Shown: piece by piece, positions 39,191 through 50,100 of the stretch
Numbering within the stretch: position 1 is the first letter of the stretch
How the letters are laid out: the number at the start of each line of letters is the position of its first letter
Assembly: GCA_013397455.1 (NCBI GenBank)
Contig: VYZB01000529.1
Coordinates: 97,142-161,141 of the forward strand
From: Crotophaga sulcirostris
Taxonomy: Eukaryota > Chordata > Aves > Cuculiformes > Crotophagidae
Direction of reading: 5' to 3'
Length of the DNA: 64,000 nucleotides
Notes under the pieces: model-generated
Databases searched by the model: none
Told to the model about the DNA's origin: nothing
The model's input: only the letters and a program-made list of their open reading frames with translations
Made by a program: the position numbers and the translations under genes

Positions 39191-42100
39191 CCCATCCTTG
39201 TTCCACTGTTTGCCCACTGATATCCCTTCAATGAAAATCAGATGAAAAACAGGTTTCTTAAGGAAATCCTGCTTTATTTATGGAATTTTGTTTGCTATTT
39301 ATTTATTTAATATTCTGAAAATTTTTGCTAAAAAGGGTGGAAAATTGGTGTGTCTGGAAGAAATCTGGAGAAAATTCAAAGCATAAATTTAGAATTTTTC
39401 CTTGCATATTCATGTAGAATAAATATTCCACATTTTCTCACTGAGTTCAGGATATTTTCTGCCTGAATTCACAGATCTGTGAGTAAGTTTTAGAAAAAGT
39501 AGTGGATCACCAGCTACTCTTTAAATAAATGTCATAATATTAAAAGGAAACTAAGAATATTAACTGTACAACACAGGGATTTGTGTTCACATTAATTTTA
39601 TTTAAATATCTATGAGAATGATAGCAATTCTTATCAATCTTTCCGAAACAAGTTGGTAAAAAAATATGTAGGGCAGATAAAATCTGACAGTTAGAAGTTT
39701 TCTAAGTAGGATGTGTTGAGGAGGAAAATGCTTTAGTGTGTCTTCTGCAGCCAGGATGTAGTTTAATTTGAACTTGAGGCCTCAGCTGCTCCGCTTAAGT
39801 TACAGTTCAACCTTCACCCAAAAGTTATTTCATTTAAAGATTAAGTGTTATTACAGATACAGAAAGAAAAAATTCATCCATTGAGAAAACCTAAATCTTC
39901 ATAAAACTTTATTTTTGAGCAGTGTTCTTCAAAGTTAATACAAGCTATTTACATTCAGGTAATAGTATAGGTTGGGCAATACTCATGTATCCATGTTTTT
40001 GATTCTTTTCTCCTTTCCCTGTGTATGTAGGGGAAGGTAAGACAGGAGAAGGAGAAAGAAGGAGAGGCAGGAAGTTGAGAAACCTCCACTTTGATTGCCG
40101 ATAAAAAGTTTTCTGTAGAAGTCGCTGGTGTTCCAGAAGGCTGTGGACAAGTTTAACCACCACAGTCAATGAAATATTTCAGTGGTTTATAATCTTGAAG
40201 AGAGAGCCCCTTTCAAATTTGTTGCCTCTTTCTATTACAAAATCTGCAGCTGGCTCTTCAGTGCGCTTTGCCTCATCTATTACATTAATCAGTTCCCTTA
40301 TTTTTCCTAGGCAGCAACCACTCCCTCAAAAACCCCACCTAATTGAGTGCACTATTTTGGGGTGTTTTGTCTTGCAGCTGGGAAGCCAGACTTTTTGCCA
40401 GTAATTTGTAGTCTCTGCTTATGAATGAAACAACTTTGTAGCTTCCTCAAGCTGGGTTTTTGGAAGCTACTTGTCAAAGCATTTTTCATAGTTCAAGGCA
40501 GAAGCCTCCACTGTGGAAGTAATGAAAAACATTTGGTAACTAGAGGAATTTGTTGATAGTAGTTTCTCTGGTTTTAATCACAGAGGTGGTCTCCTGCTGG
40601 GAGTTTCCTTCTTTATATAAATGTTCTGTAGAGAAGACACTTCATGTTTCTCTCTTGTGAGACGTTTTGGATTCTCTAGATTCTTTCTGAAGAGGCTTTG
40701 TTTCTCCTCCTGTGACTTTCTTCTTTTCCTTGTTTCTCTTCTTTTCCTATGAAAACCATATATATTCAGTAATATTTTTTGAAGTTTACAGTATCTTCCT
40801 TAGGTTTTTGTGTCTTTTAAGGCTCTTATTCCCTTGGAATTTAAAAATTTGTGTATTATTACACTTTAGTTCTTAGCTTTGCCTGCCCTTTGTCCTTTAT
40901 AAGAGCAGTCTTCCAGTAACTGGTGCTGGAGAGATTTCAAAAATATCAACATGCTCTTTTTTTCCCTCTGAAAAACTGCCTGAGACAGATTTTTCTCAAG
41001 CCTGTTCCATTTCCAATTTAGTCAAGTCACTAGGCTACATCAGTAACTCTTCCTCAGTTAAGATAATTTAAAGTAAATATATTTTCCTATTAAAGTACCT
41101 CCCCATTTCCCTCTAGAGAAGTACTCCTACTAGGGATTGCAGGGCTGGCTGCACAGTTTTTTTCCCTCACTAGCTGTGAATGATCCTGATCATGGCCTTC
41201 AACTTAATTATGAGTGTTCAGATGAAGGTTGGCTGAGGGTGAAGGGAATGCATAAAGCATGACTATTTCTGTTCACAGACACTGGTGACAGTGAGTGGTG
41301 CAGTCTTCCTCTGTAAGGAGTGATCATTTTAAATCTTTTGTTGGCTCTTTCTAGTGCTTTGGCAGATGTCCAGGTCTCATGGGTGCTGGAAGGGTAGGCA
41401 TGTTCCTGCTAAGGAAAAGTGCCAGAGCACACAGAGGACCACCTCTGCTGCAGGAGTCGTCCCACGTGAGACCTTTACCACTAATGACTGAAGACAAGAA
41501 GCAGGATGCTAACACCAGAGCCAACACAGTCACCAAATACAGCATTACAGAATTCCGTGTAAACTGAATGGTTAGTAGTTCAGTAAGGCGAAGACTGGAG
41601 GAGGAGGGCTCACAGCAACTGCAGAAAAACTAGGGGTGTTAGAGCTCTAACCAGAGGCAGTAAAAGTCTAACTATTTTGTCTTCCTCTTTTCTTAACGTC
41701 TTACAAATATCTCATGAAAACTTTAATTTTTCAAGGGAAGGCTCTTCCCTCTTTGAAAGCGTGGTGCTTGCTAGAGTGCTGAGGCCATGGAAGGCAGGCA
41801 GTTACCTACTGGGTTGCCTTGTACTTGGATCCTTGCTTGCCTCCTACCAATTAGCAATGATATAAGAAGTTGCACCTGTGGTATTTACAGCCTCTTCCGT
41901 AGAACTGAAAGGAAACTTTTGTATTAAAGGTGCAAGTGAATCTAGAGCATTCCCAAAGGTTCTTGACTTTAGTAAAAAGACTCTACCCAGGAGACAGACT
42001 AATGTTTTAAACTTCCTTCCCATGAGCCCTTTTTTTAGATAATCCATCTTTGCCTGCTAGCATACTGCTTTTGATAATGAGCCTGTCGTCACATCAGGTT

Positions 42101-42249
42101 AAAATGTATCACTACAATTAATTTCTTTTAAATATATTGTTCAGAGGATAACGAGAACTAAGCCCTATTTTAAAGCTGATCAGGCAGTGCAAGATAATAG
42201 TCTAATTCTTTTCATGAAAACTGACAGACTTTTACTTCAAAACCAACTA
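39191..42249. other. Non-coding sequence with one coding-like minus stretch
   Basis: Mostly AT-rich sequence. The stretch 39945-40325 on the minus strand reads as about 127 codons with a single in-frame stop and is described separately. Pyrimidine-rich plus sequence around 40630-40760 gives Lys/Glu-rich minus frames of low complexity. Nothing else is recognised. Confidence 0.4.
39945..40325 (-). pseudogene. Coding-like open stretch with one stop, unknown
   Basis: On the minus strand one frame is open for 48 codons (40325-40182), is interrupted by a single TGA (40181-40179), then stays open for 78 codons to 39945. The first part is polar and balanced, including ELINVIDEAKRTEEPAADF, and the second begins with TVVVKLVHSLLEHQRLLQK. 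The composition is more protein-like than neighbouring random frames. I do not recognise a family. It lies just upstream, in minus-strand sense, of the gag/protease-like fossil and could be part of the same old element, an old exon, or chance. Confidence 0.2.
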
Positions 42250-42438
42250 CACTTCAGGGGAGCTGCTCTGGATTTGGCCCGATCCTCAGCAAAGAGGCAG
42301 ATCTTGGCTCATACGGGGGTTTTCCTGAGGCAGGGAAATGCCAGGGCAGCGGAGAGAGCCGCCAGGAGCCGGCAGCTCTTGTGGGAGACACTGACAAGGC
42401 CTGGGCATTGCCAGAGCAACGGCAGCCGCCCCCATGCC

Positions 42439-42447
42439 TATAAAAAG
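42439..42447 (+). promoter_or_regulatory. TATA-like site in CR1 5' UTR
   Basis: TATAAAAAG lies in the GC-rich leader about 215 bases upstream of the ORF1 ATG, where an internal LINE promoter would be expected. Function is inferred from position only. Confidence 0.3.
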
Positions 42448-42660
42448 CAGCCTGAGGAAGGCAGGAGCCAGGAGGGCTGCCAGCAATGCGGCGCGTCAGC
42501 CGGGGTGTGGCACGGCGGTTTGTGCAGGAGCGTGTGCAGGAAGGGCTTAGTCACCCCACCACCCCAAGGGGTGAGTTCTGCTGATGGTCATCAGCCCCAC
42601 AGAAGGAGCTCAGCTATGGTATCCACCCAGCAGAAAACTCTGTCCTCTCCACTCACCTTA

Positions 42661-43249
42661 ATGGATGTGGCAACCCAAAGAGAGTTTCCATGTAAACATC
42701 CAGGTCTCAAGCTTCAGGGACTTCCAGAACCTTCCACTGCTAATGGATGGCAGTGGTGAGAATAGTTGTGTGAGTTGTGACCAGGTGGGCAATCTGCCCA
42801 GCCTGGTGGCTGAGCTACAAGAGGAAGTAGAAAGGTTAAGGGACATCAGGGAGTCTGAGAGATGGACTGGTGGAATCATACTCTGCCTTCCCTGAGACAG
42901 AAACAGGACCAGCCACCAGAAAAAAAAACAAAATCAAGGAGATCCTGTATCCTCCTCCCACCAGGCTGAAGGCAATAGCTCAAAGGAAAGGAGTGAATGG
43001 AGGCAAGACTACACTTGGAGCAGCAGGTGAACCCTCTCCTTTCCCACCTCTCCTTGCCAGGTGCCTCTGTAAAACAGATCCAAGGCTCTGAGTGTGGAAA
43101 GCTAGTCAATGGATGATGTGGATGAAGGTCTATCTACACTAGATACTACTACTGGTATTGCCAGGGTCAGAAAGGCCTACACCCCATATCATGACCACTT
43201 CTATGAGGAAAAAAAGATGGTTTATAGTTGTAGGCAAACCCCCTTCTGA
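42661..43249 (+). pseudogene. CR1 ORF1 remnant (zinc-finger/coiled-coil protein), broken
   Basis: ORF1 of CR1 encodes the RNA-binding partner of the element's reverse transcriptase. The start is the ATG at 42661 (MDVATQRE), after which a one-base shift near 42685 moves the reading to the next frame. That frame carries CVSCDQVGNL (a CxxC pair at 42767-42778) and then LVAELQEEVERLRDIRESE (about 42803-42859), the typical Cys motif and leucine/glutamate coiled coil. Downstream the same frame continues with stops at 42893, 43028, 43070 and 43103, still showing QVPL-NRSKALSVESQSMDDV and ending at the TGA at 43247. The C-terminal esterase-like domain seen in full-length CR1 ORF1 is absent. The separate 190-codon frame starting at 42187 is a chance frame through the leader. 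Confidence 0.8.
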
Positions 43250-43260
43250 GGATGGTCCAG

Positions 43261-43292
43261 GATGGAGTAGGTCCAGGATGGAGTAGGTCCAG
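43261..43292. repeat. 16-bp tandem duplication at the CR1 deletion junction
   Basis: GATGGAGTAGGTCCAG at 43261-43276 is repeated exactly at 43277-43292, preceded by the partial copy GATGGTCCAG (43251-43260). It sits where ORF1-derived sequence meets the 3' region of the CR1 copy. Confidence 0.92.
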
Positions 43293-43720
43293 AGGAGGCC
43301 ACTGAAATGATCAGGGGGGTGGAACACCTCTCCCCTGAAGAAAGGCTATGAGAGCTGGGATTGTTCCGCTTGGAGAAGAGAAGGCTCTAAGGAGACCTTA
43401 TTGTGGCCTTTCAGGGGCCTTATATGAAAGGTGGACAAAGCTTTTAGCAGGGCTTGTTGCAATAGGACGAGGGGTAATGATTTTAAACTAGATTAGACTA
43501 GATATAAGCACTAAATTTTTCACAGTTAGGGTGGTGAAACACTGCAACAGCTTGCCCAGAGAGATGGTAATTCCCACATCCCCAGAAACATTCAAGGTCA
43601 GGTTGGATGGGGCTCTGAGCAACCTGATCAAGTTGAAGATATCCCTGCTCATTGCAGGGTGGCTGGACTGCATGACCTTTAAAAGTTTCTTTCAGCCCAA
43701 AGTATTCTATGATTCTATGA

Positions 43721-44989
43721 AATCTGTGATAAAAGCCTGCAAAGTAGAACTGAAATGTTGCAGCTGTGAGTTCTCCAAAGTAGCAGAATTATTATATTGC
43801 TTCAGTATGACACAATGTGTATGTAATAGATTAACTCTATTTCCAGGCATGTTTGGACCAGAAGTATTGTTTTTCTTCCTTTCTGTTCATGTAACAGAAG
43901 GAATTTGGAACCAGACCCATCAAAGGACTTTCAGGCACCTTACATGGAATTAAGGTGGAATTTAAATGCCTATACCCAACATTTTAGTGCTGAAAACCTC
44001 TACTTCAATTGCCAGCTGATCTTGAAGATACCAGAATTCTTATCCTTGGATCTAAAGCTTTCCAGGCATATATTGCACAAGCTCCAAACTGTCTCAGTTC
44101 TGTGCTCAAATCTAATCAGAATCACAAAGTAGAGAGTAGACACTTTTCTTTCCAGGGGCTTGCGGCTGTAGGTATTTCTGGAATGCATTTAATACTGATG
44201 ACCCCTCTAAAAATAAATTTGTGATAGCCACCAACTTCTTTTAAGGCACAAGAAGAAGCATGTCTCATTTCTTTCTTTAGCAGAGTGCCTAGGGCACTAA
44301 GGTACCCTAAGAGATTCAGGTTTGGTCCCTTCCCTTCCACTGCTTGAGGAAACAGAATAGTGTTCACAATGCATGACATATTCTGAATGGGGAAAAAGGG
44401 ACAACTGAAGAGGAGAAAAGTGATTAAAGATTTCACTGAACTACAGAGGAGCGTAGGAAGTGACAAATTTCTGTGAATGGGAAGATAAGGTAAACCTCCT
44501 GGATAGTAGGGAGGTAAATTCTGCTACTGCATGTTTTTTTTCAATGTTCAATGTAGGATACATACTATTTGAAAAATTTTGATAATTGTAGTTGCTGAAA
44601 GAACCATGCTAACAACTTTCATAGACAGAAAATATTGCACAAAACAGCTCAGAGAAAACTGTGAGAATTAATAAAAAAAGGTTCTCTACAATCTTTTTCC
44701 CCAGCCCAAGCAAATTTGTGACAACTTTTTTAGTCCTAAGCTTGAAAAAATGCAGAACTACCCATTTGCAGAGATGTTATCTGTAGTTGCTTTAAAGTTA
44801 CCTACCACTGCAAAGCCTGCTGCAACGCTCTAGGAGTGCTGTCAGACACCCTGCAAATTAAGTAGCTGTGAGCCTTTTGTAGAAAAAAAAGCAAAGAAGT
44901 TGTGGGGAGAGGAGCTTCCTTATGGGCCCACAGGGACAATTTTGATAAAATCTTGTCTACTTAATCTTATAGCCCCAAACCCCACCACC
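43721..44989. other. Non-coding sequence, no gene recognised
   Basis: AT-rich sequence between the CR1 copy and the LTR. Plus and minus frames of up to 114 codons (44122-44466 minus) overlap one another and match nothing known. No internal retroviral sequence is visible next to the LTR. Confidence 0.5.
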
Positions 44990-45177
44990 AGTATTGTGAT
45001 GGGTTGACCCTGGCTTGACGCCAGGTGTCCACAAAGGCCTCTCTATCACTCCCCCTGCTCAGCTAGACAGAGGAGAGAAAATATAATGAAAGGCTGAGAA
45101 ATGGGTTGAGAAAAAGACAGGGAGATCACTTGCCAGATACCATCATAGGCAAAACAGACTCAAAAAAAAAAAATTAA

Positions 45178-45183
45178 TTTATT
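45178..45183 (-). terminator. Poly(A) signal of the LTR
   Basis: AATAAA on the minus strand, downstream of the TATA-like box by about 735 bases and about 180 bases before the minus-sense 3' end. This fits R/U5 organisation. Confidence 0.45.
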
Positions 45184-45399
45184 ACCCATCAAATCAGAGT
45201 ACAGTAACGAGAAAAAAAAATAAATCTTAAAACACCTTCCCTCCACCCTTCTCTTCTTCCTGGGCTCAGCTTTACTTCCAATATTCTCTACCTCTTCCTC
45301 CTGAGTGGCGCAGAGGGGTAGGGAATGGAGACTGTGGTCAGTTCATCCCACATTGTCTCTGCTGGTCCTTCCTCCTCAGTGGGAGGACTCCTCAAAGTC

Positions 45400-45770
45400 T
45401 TACCCTCCTCCAGCATTGTGTCATTCTCATGGGAAACAGTCTTCCATGAACTTCTGTCATGTGGGTCGTTCCCATGGGCTGCAGTTCCTCACAAACTGCT
45501 CCAGCATCAGTCCCTTCTAAGAGATGCAGTCCCTCAGGAATATACTGCACCAGTGTGGATCCTCCGTGAGGTCACAAGTCCTGCCAGCAAACTTGCTCCA
45601 GCATGGGTTCCCTCTCTCCATAGCACCACAGGTCCTGCTGGAAGCCTGCTCCAGCATCGGCTTCCCACAGGGTCACAGCCTCCTTTGGATGCTTCCACCT
45701 GCATAGAGTCCTCCACGGGCTGCAGGGGCACATCCTGCCTCACCATAGTCTTCACCATGGGCTGCAGGGA
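45400..45770. repeat. Imperfect internal repeats within the LTR
   Basis: Degenerate units share CTCCAGCAT (45408, 45499, 45597 and 45650 regions), CACAAGTCCTGC or CACAGGTCCTGC, and CATGGGCTGCAG or CACGGGCTGCAG. Unit length is roughly 30-50 bp. This is an expansion inside the transcribed part of the LTR and creates open frames on both strands that are not host genes. Confidence 0.7.
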
Positions 45771-45913
45771 AATCTCTGCTTGAGTGCCTGGAGCACCCTC
45801 TCTTCCTCCTTCTTCACTGACCTTGGTGTCTGCAGGGATGTTGCTTTCACATGTTCTCACTCCTCTCCTCTGGCTGCAACTGCTGTTGTGCAGCAGGTTT
45901 TCTCCCCCCTCTG

Positions 45914-45921
45914 CTTAAATA
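45914..45921 (-). promoter_or_regulatory. TATA-like box of the LTR
   Basis: TATTTAAG on the minus strand, about 180 bases inside the minus-sense 5' end of the LTR. Its position fits a U3 promoter; activity is unknown. Confidence 0.45.
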
Positions 45922-46996
45922 TGTTATCCCAGAGGTGCCACCACTGTTGCTGATGGGCTCAGCCTTGGCCAGTGGCCGCTCCATTTTGGAGCCAGCTGGC
46001 ACTGGCTCTATTGGGCACAGGGGAAGTTTGTAGCAGCTTCTCACAGAAGCCACCCCTGTAGCTCCCCAGTGCTACCAAAACCTTGGCGTGCAAGCCCAGT
46101 ACAAGCATTGAGAAGAAATGTTGATTTACAGAAATAAATGCGTTCCTTAAAATATTTTTTTAATACTGCAAAACATAGGAACCATTAAAAATATCACTCC
46201 CAGTGCTACAATGTGTCTGTTGTCCCTGAATACAAGCATTTTCATACAGGTCTAATCTGGATCAGGCCACCCTCTGAGGCAATGAATTTAGTGATTGGTT
46301 TGTGGAAGGATATTAAAAATCGCTGAAAATATTACTGAATTCATTGCCTGATCTGTCAGTAGGCAGCATCTGAACAAAAGTGTTATTTCCCTTTGTGAAT
46401 CACGGGTACTATTGATTGTCTTTCCAGTAAATGTGTAGAGCTACAGAAAGAATAATATAACTTGTCCCTGTAAGTCATATGCTGAGTGAATGAGCTTTTA
46501 AAAGAGGAGGTTTTAGTGATTTAAACTTACAGCAGCCCAGTCTGACTTTCAGGGGGATGCTTGTTAAAACTGAACGATGACAGAATCTGGATGGCTTACC
46601 CTGTGCTCTAGGAGTCATAGGATGTAAACCTATTATTATAGTTACTACTAATAGTGAATAGAGCTCCTCTACTTCTCTTTCAGCAGATCTTTCCTTGAGG
46701 CTGAAAACATACAACTTCCCTACCTTGAATCAAGGGAGAGTTTAGATTATTAGAGCTGTGTGAGAATACATAAATATGTACATTAGCTTTGTATCTGTTT
46801 CTACTGGTAAGAAACTTCCCCTTATTTCATAAGAGCACAGTGCTGCAGGCTGTTGAGCATTCTTGATGTCAGTTTAACGGAGGATGCTCAGCATTTTCTA
46901 CTAGTTGGTTGCTATATTTGAGCCCTTTATAATCTTTTAAGCTTTCGGTAATCCCAAGGTGGCGTATGCTTAAAAATACCAGTGCACAAAACTTAC

Positions 46997-47106
46997 CTGT
47001 CTTTCATAAAATTTTAGCAATAAAGGAATTCTTGGAAAAATATGCTGAATCACTAACCTGCCAAGTAGCATTTCTGTAGGCTTCACTGCATCCCGTAGGA
47101 ACTTAC
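46997..47106 (-). other. Candidate 110-nt coding exon, minus strand
   Basis: Reading the minus strand, a pyrimidine-rich stretch (TTTCCCTTTTCACTGAATTC) ends in AACAG at 47107, an acceptor-like site. The following 110 bases end in a perfect donor, CAG|GTAAGT, at 46997/46996. After two bases one frame is open for 36 codons, beginning KFLRDAVKPTEMLLG and ending with KFYERQ, exactly in phase 0 at the donor. The other two frames have early stops. The acceptor-side decamer ACAGGTAAGT is itself identical to the donor decamer. No neighbouring exons were found and the protein is not recognised. It could be chance. Confidence 0.22.
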
Positions 47107-50100
47107 CTGTTGAATTCAGTGAAAAGGGAAATTATTACAGATGAAACACAAAACATATAACTATAAATTTCACCTTAATTACCCTACCTTACCTTTGGAA
47201 TTGCTTATTTGGAATAACCATTACAGAAATTTATTGTCTTCCTCAGTTGGGGTTTTTCAGCTCACTTACATTTATGTATATAGTAGTATAATGTAGAAAA
47301 TCAGCAGAACTCAGGTTAACGGAGCTGTTACCACTGCTCTGTCCATGGGAAAAGGACAATCACATATTTGGTAAGTGTAAGAAAGTGGATGGACTGGTAC
47401 ACCTGATAGGTCATAGCCAATATTTTGGGTTCACATAACCCTCTCTCTCCCTTCAGCTAAAGACACTTTCTTAAGAACTGAGAAGCATGATAACAATGCT
47501 GCTTTTTAAAATATTCATGTTGAATTATTCATTGCATTTTAATAGAGAATAATCATACGCAACAGGTGCTTTTCCTCTGGCTTGTTGAATTGCAGTATAG
47601 CTAGCCTCCAGTTATTTGCCTCAGGGAAAGAAGCAGTAGAACAAATCAGCCTTATTTTCAAATAATTGCTGCGATCCTACAGTGCCTGTCAGTTGTTATT
47701 TTCCTGTTTCATATCAATGTACAGTACATGTACAAATAGGACTCTGAAATGGAGAAAAATGCAACCTATTAAATAAAATTTGAGAAAATAACTTGTGGAT
47801 TTAGTAAATATGATTGCAGCAGAAATGAAGGGCCAATTCTATGTGTTGTATTAAAATCCTTTTGAGCAGAGAAATAATGAATTGCTAGCACAATGATAAA
47901 AGGAGTAAAGATTATTATAATTTTGCTCAAAATAATTGCTATGATATAAGGATGTATTTTGGGGCCTCATTTTGTGGCTTTTACGTCAGTGTTTAAACAA
48001 GATTAACTTAATTTAAGCAGGATTAAGTAAAACTTCAATAGGAATTGAAAGTATGTTTTATTACTGTGATTTTTTTACATTTCTAAAATACAATAGCAGT
48101 TAATAAGGCATAGGTGTTATACCTAAGTGATAAATGCTTACCTATTTAATTTAACCGATGCAGCACAACCTTCTGATGGGTCTTGGATGTTAACAAAGGG
48201 GAAATTCAGCTCATACCCCCCTCCCACACTTGTGGACTTATAAAACTGCACAAACTCTGCAGGTCAAAGGAAAGCTTGGAAAAGTATCTCTCTGACTTAG
48301 AGCCTCTCTAAATAACCTAGAGAAGACTCAGATACAGGCCCTCCATTGGATGGGCTGTTTTGGAAGAGGGCATAGCGATGAAAGATGTGCATGTGCACGT
48401 TGACCTCTTGAACTGACAATTCCCATTAGACCCCTTCTCCTACACACCATTCAGACTCCAAGTCTCAAAAATTTCTGTCTGATGCTCGTTCAGGAAGATG
48501 CTGCTTGCTATGACGGAGTCGGATACTAGCGCTATTTTTGCAGCACACATAGATGTATTTAGCATGTGTAGTTCTGACTCTCCTGAAGGTGAGTCACCCA
48601 CACCTAATGGCAACCATCTGTGACAAACTTTGAACAATATATTACAGGTCTATTCATCGGTTTAGGTCAGGGGCTTAGGAGGCACGGCCTTTTCAGAGGT
48701 GTTAAATTGCTCAGAGGAAGCTTAAGACACACACTGCTGAAAACTTGCTATATTCCTCCTATTATTTTCAGCCTCTCCCAGGCTCACATATTAGCAGGGC
48801 TGAGAGCTGTGGACTTCTGATCAGCTGCAATACACTGCAGCAAGACATTGCTCAAGCATGCAGCTTCCCTTGAGCTGGTGTAGTGTGAGGTAGAATTGTT
48901 CCCTGTAGTGGATTCAGGATATGAAAAATTTATTCCACTGTCCTCAGATCTACCCAGTGGAATGTGAAGACAAATGAAGAAATAGTTTAAGATTAAATTT
49001 GAAGTTATTAAACTTAGGTAAATGTGTAGAGTGTTAAGAAGACTTTCCCAACTGTAAAAACTATACAAATGTTTTTGTTACAGTTTATTCTCGTAACTGC
49101 AAAGCTGATAATTTTTAATAATGTATATCTCTGCGGTGTTAGAAACCCAAGGCCAATTTACTTGTGCTTCTGCATGGGGCTGGGAAGATTTTGTTTCTAC
49201 TTTAACAAAAAAAGATTCTCGCATAGTAGAGACATAGACATAAATTGTTGATAATTTTCCTGTTGTCCCCTCACATAAAATTATCTTCATAGCACATGGT
49301 GCTATCCAAAAATTGAAACATGAGATAAAAGCATATTTTCAGATTTGGAGAGTAATATGAATAAGAGAAGATTTGTTGGTCAATAGATTAAAAGAAATGA
49401 AGCTTTGTAGCCCAGATGTTAGGTGGGAATAGTACTTATCATAGCTCTTTTCAAAATCTGCAGCATTTTCAGTAGTGTTTCATAATGTGAGGACTGGAGT
49501 GTGCACCAGCATGTAGGCAAACAATAATGTATTTATTGTACCTCTTTTTAGTTCATGTATTTTGTTATTTTGATACAGTCTGCATGTTAACTTTTTTTAA
49601 AGAATAAAAGTATTCCAGCTAGATTTTTACACACAGAAAATTAAAATACATATATAAAAATGTAGTCCTTTAATTTAGTCAAAAATAATAAAAAATATGC
49701 ATTTAAAATGTTAATGAAGGTTGCTGAGTAATTAAATGAAATATTTTTGTATGTTTGTTCTTCAAATTATTCACTAGTTTTGTATTAGTGAAATACACAG
49801 ACAATGAAAAGTATAAAATAGACTTCACAGTTCAATTAAAGATAAAACAGAAGACACTTCAAAGGTTTTCCTTTCTATTCTTTTTCTATCCTATATATCT
49901 CCCACTAAATTTCAGAGGGAGGCAGGAAGTCAAGGAGTTTCTGCTTGATGCCTGGTTTCTTATGAATTGCATTAATAAAGGCACCTGGTTTTTTTTTTCC
50001 TGCTAAGTATGATCTGGAGCAAAGTTATTTAAGAATTACAGAAGAGCTCTGGATTATTTTAAAATTATTTTCTCTTGAACCAGATGGAAAGTATGAAATG

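Larger units (their letters stand above)
42250..43720 (+). mobile_element. CR1 LINE with 5' UTR and ORF1 part retained, most of ORF2 deleted (sense)
   Basis: This 1.47-kb copy joins both ends of CR1. The 5' part (about 42250-42660) is a GC-rich, CpG-bearing leader with a TATA-like site at 42439. ORF1 remnants follow (42661-43249). From 43261 the sequence jumps to the CR1 3' region: GGTCCAGAGGAGGCCACTGA at 43286, the TTGGAGAAGAGAAGGCTC block near 43370, GGTGGTGAAACACTGCAACA near 43531, GGTCAGGTTGGATGGGGCTC near 43595, then terminal ATTCTATGATTCTATGA ending at 43720. A full-length avian CR1 is about 4.5 kb, so roughly 3 kb including endonuclease and most of the RT is missing. It cannot encode a reverse transcriptase. 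The 5' boundary is uncertain by tens of bases. CR1 identity at both ends is seen; whether the deletion came before or after insertion is not known. Confidence 0.88.
44995..46103 (-). mobile_element. Solo LTR of an avian endogenous retrovirus (ERVL-type), sense on minus strand
   Basis: The 1109-bp element starts TGTGATGGGTTGACCCTGGC and ends with GCAAGCCCAGTACA, giving the TG...CA termini of an LTR. It is flanked by AGTAT (44990-44994) and AGCAT (46104-46108), a 5-bp target duplication with one mismatch. On the minus strand a TATTTAAG box (45921-45914) precedes an AATAAA signal (45183-45178), which sets the transcriptional sense. Imperfect repeats of about 30-40 bp containing CTCCAGCAT and GGGCTGCAG fill 45400-45770. 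No primer-binding site, gag, pol or env and no second LTR lies next to it. It is therefore a solo LTR left by recombination between two LTRs. Family assignment to ERVL is from recollection of a very common bird LTR; the LTR structure itself is seen. Confidence 0.85.

Noticed and set aside
41351..41545. Minus-strand 64-codon frame beginning with a signal-peptide-like hydrophobic stretch
   Set aside because: Short, without splice sites, poly(A) signal or similarity, and overlapped by an open plus frame; secretory-like starts are common by chance.
42187..42759. 190-codon plus-strand ORF, the longest in the window
   Set aside because: It runs through the GC-rich CR1 5' leader and only its last part briefly shares the CR1 ORF1 start (MDVATQRE). 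The frame has no protein character of its own.
45325..45783. 152-codon plus-strand ORF, and a 108-codon minus ORF at 45534-45860
   Set aside because: Both lie inside the solo LTR and are produced by its internal GC-rich repeats; they are not host genes.
48440..48637. Minus 65-codon frame and plus GTGAGT site near 48590
   Set aside because: No matching acceptor with an open frame on the same strand. The frame and the donor are on opposite strands.
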